From Yersinia vastinensis (GTDB lineage Bacteria; Pseudomonadota; Gammaproteobacteria; Enterobacterales; Enterobacteriaceae): DNA of 64,000 bases. The notes below the pieces were generated by a model, which saw nothing but the letters and a program-made list of their open reading frames with translations, searched no databases and was not told the origin of the DNA. Positions 21,839-31,716 of this stretch are shown piece by piece; position 1 is the first letter of the stretch, and every line of letters starts with the position of its first letter. The translations under genes and the position numbers were made by a program. Location of the stretch: assembly GCF_902726565.1 (NCBI RefSeq), contig NZ_CACVAF010000006.1, positions 124,001 through 188,000 on the forward strand, written 5' to 3'.

Positions 21839-22300
21839 ATGCTAGATAAAACTGACCGTAAACTCCTCTGTATGTTGCAAGAAGATTGCACACAGTCACT
21901 GCAAGTTCTGGCCGAGGCGGTCAATCTGACCTCCACTCCGTGTTGGAAACGTTTAAAGCGCCTTGAAGATGAGGGGTTTATTCGTGGGCGAGTCGCGTTA
22001 TTAGATAGTGAAAAATTAGGATTAGGACTCACCGCATTTGTGCTGATCAAAACACAACAGCATAATAGTGGCTGGTATCAAGAATTCGTCGAGTTTACTA
22101 AGCAAATGCCAGAGGTGTTGGCGTTTTACCGTATGGCGGGTGAATATGACTATCTGATGCAGGTTGAAGTTGCCGATATGAAGAGCTATGACCGTTTTTA
22201 CAAACGAATGGTTAATGGTGTGCCTGGGTTGATTGATGTGACTTCGAGCTTTGCGATGGAAAAGATAAAATATACAACCATGCTACCTGTGCCCGAATGA
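21839..22300 (+). CDS. decR: Lrp/AsnC-family cysteine-detoxification regulator DecR (YbaO)
   Basis: 153-residue Lrp-type regulator: an N-terminal HTH ([20 protein letters not shown], then [14 protein letters not shown]) and a C-terminal RAM ligand-binding domain. It is close to E. coli DecR along its whole length (ends [12 protein letters not shown]). DecR activates cysteine-degrading enzymes in response to cysteine. The 125-bp divergent region to cdsH is probably its operator region. Confidence 0.93.
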   Translation: MLDKTDRKLLCMLQEDCTQSLQVLAEAVNLTSTPCWKRLKRLEDEGFIRGRVALLDSEKLGLGLTAFVLIKTQQHNSGWYQEFVEFTKQMPEVLAFYRMAGEYDYLMQVEVADMKSYDRFYKRMVNGVPGLIDVTSSFAMEKIKYTTMLPVPE

Positions 22301-22399
22301 TTTTTTGAATAAAAAGCTATTTTAATGATGATATTCTACTCTTAGTCGCTGTAGTGAAATACCGATGCTTTTCGGTGTCAAACCATGGAATAAAACTGC

Positions 22400-24166
22400 G
22401 TGAGATTGTTTGCACAATTAGGCTGGTATTTCCGCCGTGAATGGCGCCGTTACGTGGGCGCGGTATTGTTGCTGATCATTATTGCTATCTTGCAATTATT
22501 GCCACCTAAGCTGGTCGGGGTGATAGTCGATGGCATCAGTACAAAACAGATGTCGACTAATATGCTGTTGGTCTGGGTCGGCGTGATGCTGTTAACGGCG
22601 ATTGTGGTCTATCTATTGCGCTATGTGTGGCGCGTCCTACTTTTTGGTGCTTCTTATCAATTAGCCGTAGAGTTGCGGGCAAAATTTTACCGCCAACTCA
22701 GCCGGCAGGCCCCAGGTTTCTATTTACGTCATCGCACTGGCGATTTAATGGCGCGTGCCACAAATGATGTTGACCGCGTGGTATTTGCTGCCGGTGAAGG
22801 GGTCTTGACGCTAGTAGATTCACTTGTGATGGGCTGCGCGGTGTTGATTGTGATGAGCACGCAAATTAGTTGGCAGCTCACCTTGTTGTCATTACTGCCG
22901 ATGCCAGTCATGGCAGTGGTCATCAAATATTACGGTGACCAGCTACATCAGCGATTCAAGTCAGCTCAAGGGGCATTTTCTACCCTCAATAATCAGGCGC
23001 AAGAAAGTCTAACCAGCATTCGCATGATTAAAGCTTTTGGTTTGGAAGATAGCCAGTCACATCAGTTTGCGCAGGTCGCAGAGCAGGCTGGTGCGAAGAA
23101 CATGTACGTTGCACAAATTGACGCCCGCTTTGACCCGACGATTTATATCGCCATCGGCGTCGCTAATTTATTGGCCATCGGCGGCGGCAGCTGGATGGTG
23201 GTGAATCACAGCATTACCCTTGGGCAGTTGACCAGTTTTGTCATGTACTTAGGGTTGATGATTTGGCCGATGCTGGCACTGGCATGGATGTTTAATATCG
23301 TCGAACGGGGCAGTGCGGCCTATAGTCGCATTCGCAGTTTGTTGGAAGAAGTGCCAGTGGTAAAAGATGGCGATATGGCTTTATCTGATGAGCGCGGCAC
23401 TTTGGCGGTGAATATTCACCACTTCCAGTATCCGGGGGCTGAAAAACCATCATTACATGATGTGGCGCTGACATTGGCCCCGGGGCAAATGCTAGGACTC
23501 TGTGGGCCTACGGGGTCGGGTAAAAGTACCTTACTGGCATTAATTCAGCGGCAATTTGATGTTGATGATGGCTCGATTTGCTATCAGGGACATTCGCTGT
23601 CTGATATCCGCTTGCATGACTGGCGCGGGCGATTATCTGTGGTCAGTCAGACGCCATTTCTGTTCTCTGATACGGTCGCTGGCAATATTGCGTTGGGTAA
23701 ACCCGATGCCACCCAAGCACAGATTGAACGGGCAGCCCGTTTAGCCAGCGTGCATGAAGACATTCTCCGTCTCCCGCAAGGTTATGAGACGGAAGTGGGG
23801 GAGCGTGGTGTGATGCTGTCAGGCGGGCAGAAACAGCGAATTTCTATTGCTCGCGCACTGTTGCTTGACACTGAAATTTTGATCCTAGATGACGCGCTTT
23901 CAGCGGTTGATGGTCAGACGGAGTATGAAATATTAAAAAATCTGCGCGAATGGGGCGAACATCGCACCGTTATTATCAGTGCTCATCGTCTTTCTGCTTT
24001 GACTGAGGCGAATGAAATTTTGGTGATGCAACAAGGTGGCGTGATGCAGCGAGGCACGCATAACGTATTGGTTAATCAGTCTGGTTGGTATAGAGAAATG
24101 TACCGTTATCAGCAGTTAGAGGCCGCTTTGGATGAGGGTGAATCGGAGGCCAAAACCGATGAGTAA
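22400..24166 (+). CDS. mdlA: multidrug ABC transporter half-subunit MdlA
   Basis: 588-residue ABC exporter half-transporter: six membrane helices in the first 310 residues and a nucleotide-binding domain with Walker [10 protein letters not shown], signature LSGGQKQ and Walker [11 protein letters not shown]. coli MdlA is 590. It uses a GTG start ([15 protein letters not shown], matching the family). It overlaps mdlB by 8 nt, so the two are co-translated and probably form a heterodimer. Substrate is unknown. The Asp-Asp after Walker B in place of Asp-Glu suggests a degenerate ATP site, common in heterodimeric exporters. Confidence 0.95.
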   Translation: MRLFAQLGWYFRREWRRYVGAVLLLIIIAILQLLPPKLVGVIVDGISTKQMSTNMLLVWVGVMLLTAIVVYLLRYVWRVLLFGASYQLAVELRAKFYRQLSRQAPGFYLRHRTGDLMARATNDVDRVVFAAGEGVLTLVDSLVMGCAVLIVMSTQISWQLTLLSLLPMPVMAVVIKYYGDQLHQRFKSAQGAFSTLNNQAQESLTSIRMIKAFGLEDSQSHQFAQVAEQAGAKNMYVAQIDARFDPTIYIAIGVANLLAIGGGSWMVVNHSITLGQLTSFVMYLGLMIWPMLALAWMFNIVERGSAAYSRIRSLLEEVPVVKDGDMALSDERGTLAVNIHHFQYPGAEKPSLHDVALTLAPGQMLGLCGPTGSGKSTLLALIQRQFDVDDGSICYQGHSLSDIRLHDWRGRLSVVSQTPFLFSDTVAGNIALGKPDATQAQIERAARLASVHEDILRLPQGYETEVGERGVMLSGGQKQRISIARALLLDTEILILDDALSAVDGQTEYEILKNLREWGEHRTVIISAHRLSALTEANEILVMQQGGVMQRGTHNVLVNQSGWYREMYRYQQLEAALDEGESEAKTDE

Positions 24167-25955
24167 AGTTCAGCAACCTCTACCAATACGGAAACTCTGG
24201 CCCACACTAAAGCGCCTGCTCTCTTATGGATCTCCGTACCGTAAACCTTTAGGGCTGGCAGTCTTCATGCTGTGGGTAGCGGCGGCGGCAGAGGTTAGTG
24301 GCCCCTTGCTTATTAGTTATTTTATCGACCATGTGGTTGCCAAAGGCACGTTGCCTCTGGGGTTGGTCAGTGGGTTGGCGTTGGCTTATTTGCTGCTGCA
24401 ATTACTGGCTGCATCATTGCACTATTTTCAGGCATTGCTATTTAACCGAGCGGCAGTCGGCGTGGTTCAACGGTTGCGTATTGAAGTGATGGATGCCGCT
24501 TTGCGCCAGCCTCTGAGTGCTTTTGATACTCAACCGGTAGGGCAATTAATATCTCGCGTAACGAATGACACCGAAGTGATAAAAGATTTGTATGTGATGG
24601 TGGTGTCAACGGTGCTGAAAAGTGCAGCATTAATCGGTGCGATGCTGGTAGCTATGTTCAGCTTGGATTGGCGCATGGCGTTGATTTCGATTTGTATTTT
24701 CCCTGCGGTGCTGGTGGTTATGGCGATTTATCAGCGCTATAGCACGCCTGTTGTGCGCCGGGTTCGGGCTTATTTAGCGGATATTAATGACGGCTTTAAT
24801 GAAGTTATTAACGGCATGGGTGTTATTCAACAGTTCCGCCAGCAAGCCCGTTTTGGGGAGCGTATGGAGTCTGTCAGTCGCGCGCATTATGTTGCGCGTA
24901 TGCAGACGCTGCGTTTAGAAGGTTTTCTCTTGCGCCCGCTACTGAGCTTATTCTCCGCCATGGTGCTCTGCGGCTTGTTACTCCTGTTCGGCTTCAGCCC
25001 AGAAGGTTCCGTGGGGGTTGGGGTGCTGTATGCGTTCATTAACTATCTGGGGCGCTTGAACGAACCATTGATTGAGCTGACATCTCAACAATCCATCATG
25101 CAGCAGGCTGTGGTGGCAGGGGAGCGTATTTTCGAGCTGATGGATCGCACCCAGCAAGGTTATGGTACGGATGACAATCCACTGACCAGTGGTCGTATTC
25201 AAGTGAATAACGTTAGTTTTGCTTACCGTAGCGATAAAATGGTGCTGCAAAATATCTCCCTTGATGTGCCTTCTCGTGGTTTTGTTGCTTTAGTCGGGCA
25301 TACGGGCAGTGGTAAAAGCACCTTGGCTAACTTGTTGATGGGCTACTATCCCGTGCAGAAAGGTGAGATTTTGCTTGATGGCCGGCCTCTATCGACATTA
25401 TCACATCAAACCTTGCGCCAAGGTGTAGCTATGGTGCAGCAAGACCCCGTGGTTTTGGCAGACTCGTTTTATGCCAATGTGGCCTTAGGTCGTGATATCA
25501 GTGAACAGCAAGTGTGGGATGCTCTGGAAACGGTGCAATTGGCTGCCTTGGTCCGTGCCTTGCCTGATGGGTTGCACAGTTTGCTTGGTGAGCAGGGCAA
25601 CACTTTGTCTGTTGGGCAAAAACAATTACTCGCGATGGCTCGGGTGTTGGTGCAGGCACCACAAATTCTGATTTTGGATGAAGCAACAGCGAATATTGAT
25701 TCTGGCACAGAGCAGGCGATTCAGCGGGCATTACAACTTATTCGGAAAAATACCACACTGGTAGTGATCGCTCACCGCCTCTCAACCATTGTTGATGCAG
25801 ATACTATTTTGGTATTGCACCGCGGTGTTGCTGTTGAGCAAGGGACACATCAAGCGCTATTAGCGGCTCACGGGCGCTATTATCAAATGTATCAGTTGCA
25901 ATTAGTCAGTGAAGATTTAGCCGCCATTGATCAGGTGGAAACCGCTGCAAGTTAA
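24159..25955 (+). CDS. mdlB: multidrug ABC transporter half-subunit MdlB
   Basis: 598-residue partner of MdlA (E. coli 593). Six helices precede an ATPase domain with Walker [10 protein letters not shown], a diverged signature LSVGQKQ and Walker [10 protein letters not shown] with the catalytic Glu, so the composite ATP sites of the pair look asymmetric. The start at 24159 (MSKVQQPL) has CGGAGG 8 nt upstream and lies inside the mdlA end; the frame extends nine codons further without support. A strong terminator follows. Confidence 0.95.
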   Translation: MSKVQQPLPIRKLWPTLKRLLSYGSPYRKPLGLAVFMLWVAAAAEVSGPLLISYFIDHVVAKGTLPLGLVSGLALAYLLLQLLAASLHYFQALLFNRAAVGVVQRLRIEVMDAALRQPLSAFDTQPVGQLISRVTNDTEVIKDLYVMVVSTVLKSAALIGAMLVAMFSLDWRMALISICIFPAVLVVMAIYQRYSTPVVRRVRAYLADINDGFNEVINGMGVIQQFRQQARFGERMESVSRAHYVARMQTLRLEGFLLRPLLSLFSAMVLCGLLLLFGFSPEGSVGVGVLYAFINYLGRLNEPLIELTSQQSIMQQAVVAGERIFELMDRTQQGYGTDDNPLTSGRIQVNNVSFAYRSDKMVLQNISLDVPSRGFVALVGHTGSGKSTLANLLMGYYPVQKGEILLDGRPLSTLSHQTLRQGVAMVQQDPVVLADSFYANVALGRDISEQQVWDALETVQLAALVRALPDGLHSLLGEQGNTLSVGQKQLLAMARVLVQAPQILILDEATANIDSGTEQAIQRALQLIRKNTTLVVIAHRLSTIVDADTILVLHRGVAVEQGTHQALLAAHGRYYQMYQLQLVSEDLAAIDQVETAAS

Positions 25956-25962
25956 GCAAGAG

Positions 25963-25993
25963 TCTGCGGAGTTGCTGGCTCCGCAGATTTTTT
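25963..25993 (+). terminator. rho-independent terminator after mdlB
   Basis: Perfect 9-bp stem TCTGCGGAG / CTCCGCAGA, 7-nt loop, then six T. Confidence 0.9.
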
Positions 25994-26117
25994 CAGTCAA
26001 TATCTCCTAATTTCTTCAGCCCATAGCCCCGTAAACGCCCATCTACTATGAATTCCGCACCATAATCTGGCAGCGCAATCCTGAGCTAAAGGCGGAGTGC
26101 ACTTCTGTGACGCGCAT

Positions 26118-26134
26118 CGCACTATTATGGTGCA
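26118..26134 (+). promoter_or_regulatory. NtrC (NRI) binding site upstream of glnK
   Basis: CGCACTATTATGGTGCA closely fits the dyad TGCACC-N5-GGTGCA. It lies about 110 nt upstream of a sigma-54 promoter, a normal enhancer distance. The rest of the 353-bp mdlB-glnK gap shows no gene. Confidence 0.75.
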
Positions 26135-26240
26135 CAAAAACTAGTCAATCTGCTTGATTCCTTCAGGCTGTCACTAAGCTGACTATCTCAACCTCCCTGT
26201 GTTCGCCCTTTTTGCATTAAATTCTCGTGACTGATATTTG

Positions 26241-26256
26241 TGGCATAGCCTTTGCT
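26241..26256 (+). promoter_or_regulatory. sigma-54 promoter of glnK-amtB
   Basis: TGGCATAGCCTTTGCT has the invariant GG and GC separated by exactly 10 nt (consensus TGGCAC-N5-TTGCW). It lies 53 nt before the glnK start. Confidence 0.85.
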
Positions 26257-26308
26257 TTATCTGTTTCGTGGCAGACATGAATTCGACTTAATTCGAGAAG
26301 GGGCAAAT

Positions 26309-26647
26309 ATGAAGCTGGTTACCGTGGTGATCAAACCATTTAAGCTGGAGGATGTGCGTGAAGCCTTGTCCTCTGTGGGTATTCAGGGGCTGACCGTCAC
26401 CGAAGTAAAAGGATTTGGTCGCCAGAAAGGGCACGCCGAACTTTATCGAGGGGCTGAATACAGCGTTAATTTCTTACCCAAAGTGAAAATTGATATCGCT
26501 ATTGCGGATGATCAATTGGATGAAGTTATTGATGTGATCAGTAAGGCGGCCTACACCGGCAAAATTGGTGATGGCAAAATTTTCGTTGCTGAATTGCAAC
26601 GTGTTATTCGCATTCGTACCGGCGAAACAGACGAAGCAGCACTGTAA
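26309..26647 (+). CDS. glnK: nitrogen regulatory protein P-II (GlnK)
   Basis: 112-residue PII signal protein. Tyr51 in the T-loop (YRGAEYSVNF) is the uridylylation site, and the B-loop and C-terminal signature KIGDGKIFV is present. Under nitrogen sufficiency the unmodified trimer docks on AmtB and closes it. The start at 26309 (MKLVTVVIKPFK) has AAGGGG upstream; the longer frame of 19 codons crosses the promoter region and is not used. First gene of glnK-amtB. Confidence 0.97.
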   Translation: MKLVTVVIKPFKLEDVREALSSVGIQGLTVTEVKGFGRQKGHAELYRGAEYSVNFLPKVKIDIAIADDQLDEVIDVISKAAYTGKIGDGKIFVAELQRVIRIRTGETDEAAL

Positions 26648-26683
26648 TTTGCAGGCTCAAATTTAGTGAATAGGGATGGGTTG

Positions 26684-27976
26684 ATGATGAAAAAACTTTT
26701 ATCCGTGTTGGGCCTGAGTTCGGTAGCGATGCTGCCCTCTTTGGCAATGGCCGCAGCACCGGCTGTAGCTGACAAAGCCGATAACGCTTTTATGATGATT
26801 TGTACCGCTTTAGTGCTGTTTATGACTGTGCCCGGTATTGCCCTGTTCTATGGTGGCCTGCTGCGTTCTAAGAACGTGTTATCCATGATGACTCAGGTCA
26901 TGGTCAGTTTTGCGCTGATTTGTGTGCTGTGGGTGCTGTATGGTTACAGCTTGGCGTTCAGTACCGGTAATGCATTCTTTGGCAGTTTCGATATGGCGAT
27001 GCTTAAAGGGATTGAGCTGACAAGCTTGAGCGGCACGTTCTATCAATATATCCATGTGGTTTTCCAGGCTTCATTTGCCTGTATCACGGTGGCATTGGTT
27101 GTGGGTTCATTCGCTGAACGTATTCGCTTCTCCGCCGTATTAATCTTTGCGGTGCTGTGGTTCACCTTCTCATACCTGCCAATGGCGCACATGGTATGGG
27201 GCGGCGGTTTCCTGGCAATGGACGGCGCGCTGGACTTTGCGGGTGGGACCGTGGTGCATATTAATGCCGCGATTGCAGGTCTGGTTGGCGCTTACTTGTT
27301 GGGTAAACGTGCCGGTTTTGGTAAAGAGGCCTTCAAACCGCACAACTTACCGATGGTCTTCACTGGGACCGCTATCCTGTATATCGGCTGGTTTGGTTTC
27401 AATGCTGGCTCCGCTAGCGCGGCTAACGAGATTGCGGCACTTGCCTTCTTAAATACTGTCGTGGCAACCGCGGGTGCCATCCTCTCTTGGGTCTTTGCTG
27501 AGTGGATTTTGCGTGGCAAACCGTCACTGTTAGGTGCATGCTCTGGTTGTATCGCGGGTCTGGTAGCGATTACTCCTGCGGCAGGGACTGTCGGAGTGGG
27601 GGGCGCATTGATTATCGGCTTGATTGGCGGGGTTGCAGGTCTGTGGGGTGTGGTACTGCTGAAAAAATGGCTGCGGGTGGATGACACCTGTGACGTGTTT
27701 GGCGTCCACGGAGTGTGTGGGATTGTCGGTTGTATTCTGACCGGTGTCTTCACCTCAGCTTCACTCGGCGGTACAGGCTATGCCGCCGGCGTCACAATGG
27801 GGCATCAAGTTGGTGTTCAGTTGTTCAGCGTCGGGGTCTGTTTAGTCTGGTCGGGTGTTGTTGCTTTCGTTGCTTACAAAATTGCTGACTTGGTGGTCGG
27901 ATTGCGAGTACCGGAAGAGCAAGAACGCGAAGGTCTGGATGTTAACAGCCACGGCGAAAATGCATACAACCAGTAA
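26684..27976 (+). CDS. amtB: ammonium transporter AmtB
   Basis: Trimeric inner-membrane ammonium channel, 430 residues (E. coli 428). A cleaved signal peptide (about 1-22, ending AMA) precedes eleven membrane helices. The twin pore histidines lie in GTVVHINA and FGVHGVCG, with the periplasmic vestibule Trp and Phe segments around ALFYGGLLR. The start at 26684 or 26687 follows AGGGA; an in-frame GTG at 26666 is less likely. Co-transcribed with glnK. Confidence 0.96.
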   Translation: MMKKLLSVLGLSSVAMLPSLAMAAAPAVADKADNAFMMICTALVLFMTVPGIALFYGGLLRSKNVLSMMTQVMVSFALICVLWVLYGYSLAFSTGNAFFGSFDMAMLKGIELTSLSGTFYQYIHVVFQASFACITVALVVGSFAERIRFSAVLIFAVLWFTFSYLPMAHMVWGGGFLAMDGALDFAGGTVVHINAAIAGLVGAYLLGKRAGFGKEAFKPHNLPMVFTGTAILYIGWFGFNAGSASAANEIAALAFLNTVVATAGAILSWVFAEWILRGKPSLLGACSGCIAGLVAITPAAGTVGVGGALIIGLIGGVAGLWGVVLLKKWLRVDDTCDVFGVHGVCGIVGCILTGVFTSASLGGTGYAAGVTMGHQVGVQLFSVGVCLVWSGVVAFVAYKIADLVVGLRVPEEQEREGLDVNSHGENAYNQ

Positions 27977-28018
27977 TGGCTGGCAAGTTAGAAAATAATA
28001 ATTAATGATGATGGTAAC

Positions 28019-28042
28019 AGGGGCGATGGAAACATCGCCCCT
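28019..28042. terminator. bidirectional terminator between amtB and tesB
   Basis: Stem GGGGCGATG / CATCGCCCC closed by a GAAA tetraloop. It is the only hairpin between the two convergent genes; T tracts are short on both sides. Confidence 0.7.
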
Positions 28043-28057
28043 GAACTTTTCAAGGAA

Positions 28058-28918
28058 CTAACGGTGTAAACGAATAACCCCTTCCTGAACCGTTGAGGCG
28101 ACCAACACGCCTTCGCGAGTATAGATTTGCCCACGAACAAAACCGCGAGCGCCTGAAGTTGAGGTACTCTCCACGGCATACAATAGCCACTCATCCATAC
28201 GGAATGGCCGGTGGAACCACATTGAATGGTCTATCGTGGCAATTTGCACACCCGGTTCTAGGAAACCAATACCGTGCGGTTGTAAAGCGGTCAGTAGAAA
28301 ATTGAAATCAGAGGCATAACCCAGCAAATACTGATGAATTCGTAAGTCATCTGGCATTTTTCCATTGGCGCGGAACCAGACATAGCGATGGGGTTCATCA
28401 ATTGAGCCTTGCAGGGGATTGTGGAATTTCACAGGCCGCATTTCTATCGGCTGAGGACCAATGAACTTTTCTCGTACTTTTTCGGGGATTAGATGGGCAA
28501 ATTGACGAGCGATATCCGTTTCAGACATTAATCCCTCCGGCGGAGGAACATCTGGCATGGTATTTTGGTGCTCAAGACCTTCTTCCTGACCTTGGAAAGA
28601 TGCTGTCATATAGAAGATAGGTTTACCATTCTGGATCGCGCTGACCCGGCGGGCACTAAAACTGTTGCCATCACGCAATGTTTCCACGTCATAAATAATT
28701 GGCTTGCTGCTATCACCCGGACGTAAAAAATAGCTGTGAAATGAGTGGACGAGCCGATCACTAGGGACGGTCTGCTTTGCAGCATAAATCGCCTGACCCA
28801 CCACCTGACCACCAAACACCTGACGTAAGCCAAGGTCTTCACTTTGGCCACGGAAGAGCCTTTCTTCAATTTTTTCCAAATCGAGTAGATCGAGCAGTTC
28901 TTTTAATGCTTGGCTCAT
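28058..28918 (-). CDS. tesB: acyl-CoA thioesterase II
   Basis: 286 residues, equal to E. coli TesB. Double hot-dog fold; the N-terminal segment [18 protein letters not shown] and the C-terminal [17 protein letters not shown] are family signatures that include active-site residues. It hydrolyses medium- and long-chain acyl-CoAs. Convergent with amtB, as in E. coli. Confidence 0.96.
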   Translation of the reverse strand: MSQALKELLDLLDLEKIEERLFRGQSEDLGLRQVFGGQVVGQAIYAAKQTVPSDRLVHSFHSYFLRPGDSSKPIIYDVETLRDGNSFSARRVSAIQNGKPIFYMTASFQGQEEGLEHQNTMPDVPPPEGLMSETDIARQFAHLIPEKVREKFIGPQPIEMRPVKFHNPLQGSIDEPHRYVWFRANGKMPDDLRIHQYLLGYASDFNFLLTALQPHGIGFLEPGVQIATIDHSMWFHRPFRMDEWLLYAVESTSTSGARGFVRGQIYTREGVLVASTVQEGVIRLHR

Positions 28919-29175
28919 GTTGTGGCCTCTGATGATTGAGTTCAGCCACAGTGTGCTGAATCCGTTAGGGGGTCGTCAATATATTGCTGTGAAACTGCTA
29001 CCTAACTGATACTTCTTTTATAAGGATTAGTCTGATAAATAGCTTAATTGGGCCGAGAACGGTAGGTGGTAGCATATTGTGCTATAATTAGCTAGCTAGG
29101 TGGTTGAAGCCACTTATTAAACGCGGGCTTTTCTGTGAGTAGCCAGCATCTTAATAATAAGAAGGAGTGCGACCT

Positions 29176-29706
29176 ATGAAACCTTGGCAACCCATAAAAT
29201 TTTGTCAGTTAGCGGGTGGGGCGATATTGGTAGTGAGCCTATCCGCATGTGCTCATCAGGGCGCAGATGTTCCGGTTCCAGCACCAGCTGGGATATCGAC
29301 AGCCGCGGCACCTATTGCGCAACCTGCCGTACAAGGGACAGTGAATATCCGCGAGCGCATTGCCTTGCCACCTGATGCAGTTGTAACGGTGACGCTGTCG
29401 GATGCCTCACTGGCTGATGCCCCAACTCGGGTGATCGCTCAAAAAGCAATTCGTACCGAGGGTAAACAGGCACCTTTCACTTTTACCTTGCCGTTTAACC
29501 CATCAGAGATTCAGCCAAATGCACGTATTATCGTCAGTGCGGCGATTACGCATAATGGCCAGCTGATGTTTATCACTGATACCATTCAAGAGGTGATTAA
29601 CAATGGCAACGGGACTCAGGCTAATCTGCTGCTGGTTCCAATGACTTCAGTCGCCATTGAAACAGCGCCGACTGCGACAACATCAGGTACTGGGACGATA
29701 CAGTAA
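29176..29706 (+). CDS. ybaY: YbaY/YscW-family lipoprotein
   Basis: 176-residue lipoprotein with lipobox LSAC near residue 24, followed by a Pro/Ala-rich linker and a beta-rich domain (VTVTLSDASLADAP, FTFTLPFNP). The family also includes YscW-type secretin pilotins, but this chromosomal member has no secretin gene near it, so its role is unknown. The ATG at 29176 has AAGGAG 8-9 nt upstream. Located between tesB and ybaZ, as in E. coli. Confidence 0.9.
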   Translation: MKPWQPIKFCQLAGGAILVVSLSACAHQGADVPVPAPAGISTAAAPIAQPAVQGTVNIRERIALPPDAVVTVTLSDASLADAPTRVIAQKAIRTEGKQAPFTFTLPFNPSEIQPNARIIVSAAITHNGQLMFITDTIQEVINNGNGTQANLLLVPMTSVAIETAPTATTSGTGTIQ

Positions 29707-29751
29707 TCCTATATAGCGCAGCAGGATAATCGTTATTCTGTTGCGCTAAAG

Positions 29752-30171
29752 TCATGTGTATTGCCAACGATATTGCTGTAAATCAATCCGTCCAGCTGGG
29801 GTTATTTCAATGCCCTCGGCCAATAATGCCTTTTTCTGCCTGAGATAATCTTCTCCGACTAATGATATTTCGCCATGGCGATTAATAACACGATACCAAG
29901 GGAGTGTAGAACCTTCCGGTAAGCGCTTTAACACCCCGCCAACTTGTCGTGCGGCTCTGGGGGAACCTATCAGCCGGGCAATATCACCATAGGTGGTCAC
30001 TTGGCCGTAGGGAATAGCGGCGACCACATGAAATACGCGTTGGCGAAAGCTGTCTATTGTCGGCGTGTTGCTTTGCTCTGCCATCTGATTCTGAGCATCC
30101 GCTTCATCCCAGTTTGCAGTTTCTGTTTTTGATGATGTCACAGCATCCTCTTTATTTTCTGTTTTTGGCAC
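29752..30171 (-). CDS. ybaZ: MGMT-family alkyltransferase-like protein (Atl/YbaZ)
   Basis: DNA-alkyltransferase-like protein that binds O6-alkylguanine without transferring the group. The wHTH domain has PYGQVTTYGDIARLIGSPRAARQVGG. In place of the Cys-containing active-site motif PCHRV it has PWYRVINRHG, so it cannot act as an alkyl acceptor; E. coli YbaZ has PWHRV. The core starts near residue 40. The 139-residue frame begins with a GTG at 30171 with no clear ribosome site; the Met at 30084 could be the true start, removing 29 acidic, low-complexity residues. Confidence 0.88.
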   Translation of the reverse strand: MPKTENKEDAVTSSKTETANWDEADAQNQMAEQSNTPTIDSFRQRVFHVVAAIPYGQVTTYGDIARLIGSPRAARQVGGVLKRLPEGSTLPWYRVINRHGEISLVGEDYLRQKKALLAEGIEITPAGRIDLQQYRWQYT

Positions 30172-30282
30172 AATGCGCTAGGAATAAATAATATCATCAG
30201 CGTTTTTTTTGCTAGAAGAAAATAAATTCAGCATTCATTAACAGATAGCTGGGTAAGAAATCACCGGTTAGCGCGGGTTGTC

Positions 30283-30311
30283 TTGCTATTTGGTGGGGCA
30301 TGGTCGATAAT
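30283..30311 (+). promoter_or_regulatory. probable sigma-70 promoter of ffs
   Basis: TTGCTA (30283-30288) and GATAAT (30306-30311) with a 17-nt spacer and a GC-rich discriminator. It would give a short 5' leader of about 30 nt, to be removed by RNase P as for E. coli 4.5S RNA. Confidence 0.6.
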
Positions 30312-30349
30312 GCCCGTCGCTCCAGAGCATAAGGAGCCGTTAACGTCAA

Positions 30350-30463
30350 TGGAGGCCCTGTTGGTTCTCCCGCAACACTAACTTGTGAACTCGGTCAGGT
30401 CCGGAAGGAAGCAGCCGCAGCAGGCGAGGTGTGTGCCGGGATGTAGCTGGCAGGGCCTCCACC
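30350..30463 (+). ncRNA. ffs: signal recognition particle 4.5S RNA
   Basis: The 114-nt hairpin RNA of the bacterial SRP, partner of Ffh. The closing stem pairs GGAGGCCCTG (30351) with CAGGGCCTCC (30451). The conserved stretches TTGGTTCTCCCGCAAC, GGTCAGGTCCGGAAGGAAGC (tetraloop GGAA plus asymmetric loop) and GTGCCGGGATGTAGCTGGCA are all present. It is located after ybaZ, as in other enterobacteria. Confidence 0.97.
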
Positions 30464-30938
30464 ATTTCTAACGTATCACTCTTTTGTCTGATTAGTTCCG
30501 AAAGCAATTCAATGTGTCATGTTTCCATCACGTTTACTGGGATTTTCCAAACGAGGTATCTTTAAGTTTTGGGGATGAACTGCGCGGATAGGATATTACA
30601 CGGTGTAGTAGGATTTTTCTTATTTCTATGTGTGTTAGGTTTTCTAATTACGCTTTAAGTTTAGCGAGGAATTAATAAAGTCTCTAAATTATTAGCGATA
30701 AGATCGAATGTTAATAAGTTAAATAGGGCAAAATGCACTTTTACTTAAATGCTCTGATCGGGTTCAGAACTTCACTTAATCACACATAGGCAATAACGCG
30801 GGATTAAAGATAACCTTCAATACCGTATCACTATCACGACATTTATCCCAAATTAAAACACGTACAAACCGCTTGCTGCATTGAAGCCGATAACGATTAT
30901 CGGCTCAACGTTGTGTGTCTTAACCAGCGTTAAGCAGA
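30464..30938. other. noncoding AT-rich region between ffs and ymoA
   Basis: 475 bp without a plausible gene on either strand. Near the ymoA end there is a hairpin GCCGATAA / TTATCGGC at 30886-30904, flanked by TTGA/TCAA, which may terminate ymoB-ymoA, although no clear T tract follows. Confidence 0.5.
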
Positions 30939-31142
30939 CTATTTCACATGTTGCCAGACAGTAGGCGGAATTTTATCATAAAGTTTATTCATTGTGAGTT
31001 CCGCTAAACGATGGTCAGCAGCTGAGTAAAACAATTCCAGCTCATCATCGGATAGTTCGTACTTATTTTTTTCAATTACACGCTCCAATGTATCAATAGT
31101 CGTACATTTTCTTAAACGCATCAGGTAGTCAGTTTTTGTCAT
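30939..31142 (-). CDS. ymoA: Hha-family expression modulator YmoA
   Basis: 67-residue Hha-family protein that I recognise as Yersinia YmoA ([15 protein letters not shown] to PPTVWQHVK). It binds H-NS and strengthens silencing; in Yersinia it represses type III secretion genes at low temperature and has been reported to be degraded by ClpXP and Lon, whose genes are in this window. The ATG at 31142 gives the family length; six extra in-frame codons upstream are not expected. It follows ymoB after 47 nt in one operon. Confidence 0.97.
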   Translation of the reverse strand: MTKTDYLMRLRKCTTIDTLERVIEKNKYELSDDELELFYSAADHRLAELTMNKLYDKIPPTVWQHVK

Positions 31143-31189
31143 GGTGATTTTTCTTCTCAATATACAAATAATATTAGGGAAACTATCCC

Positions 31190-31558
31190 TTAAGTTTTCA
31201 TCAGGGTACAGATGTATTCCCCTGAGAAAAGTCTGAATAAACGGTCTTTGGTTTTTTGCCAGCGACGCAATTCAGGATCATTGATCCCATAACTACTAAA
31301 CAGAGTATATGTATCGTCTAAATATTCTTCCACTAACTCTGAGAGATCGCCGCCGTCAGGGTATTTTATTTTAAAACTCATCACAAATGAAGCTATATGC
31401 TCGATCAAATCATTGAGTTGTAGGTTTACGGCAGATGTGGGGTCATTTACCCAGCCATGGTGGCTATCACCTAGAGTGGCAATGCCTTCATCATACAAAC
31501 TCTCACATAAGAACTTCAATTGGGCAATGTCATGCCGCTTCGGTGAGTACTCATCCAT
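31190..31558 (-). CDS. tomB: Hha toxicity modulator TomB (YmoB)
   Basis: 122-residue acidic protein matching E. coli TomB (about 124), the partner or antitoxin of Hha. Cys18, reported to be needed for oxygen-dependent inactivation of Hha, is conserved ([12 protein letters not shown]). Other signatures are [18 protein letters not shown] and the C-terminal [27 protein letters not shown] precedes the ATG. Upstream gene of ymoA. Confidence 0.95.
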   Translation of the reverse strand: MDEYSPKRHDIAQLKFLCESLYDEGIATLGDSHHGWVNDPTSAVNLQLNDLIEHIASFVMSFKIKYPDGGDLSELVEEYLDDTYTLFSSYGINDPELRRWQKTKDRLFRLFSGEYICTLMKT

Positions 31559-31716
31559 ATCATCCCCTCCGTAAATTCTTAATTCGGTGTTGATAACACA
31601 ATGTGAGTAGATCGGTAATCATATTAACGCAGAAGCTTATCGGTAAAGTAAATAAGCTTGTCTTGCTATGAATATAAATCATTTCTCCGCTCACCGCGCA
31701 ACTTTATTACTTAATC

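Noticed and set aside
30464-30938. Possible remnant gene or small RNA in the gap between ffs and ymoA
   Set aside because: No open frame with a start signal, no hairpin followed by a T tract, and no recognisable homology.
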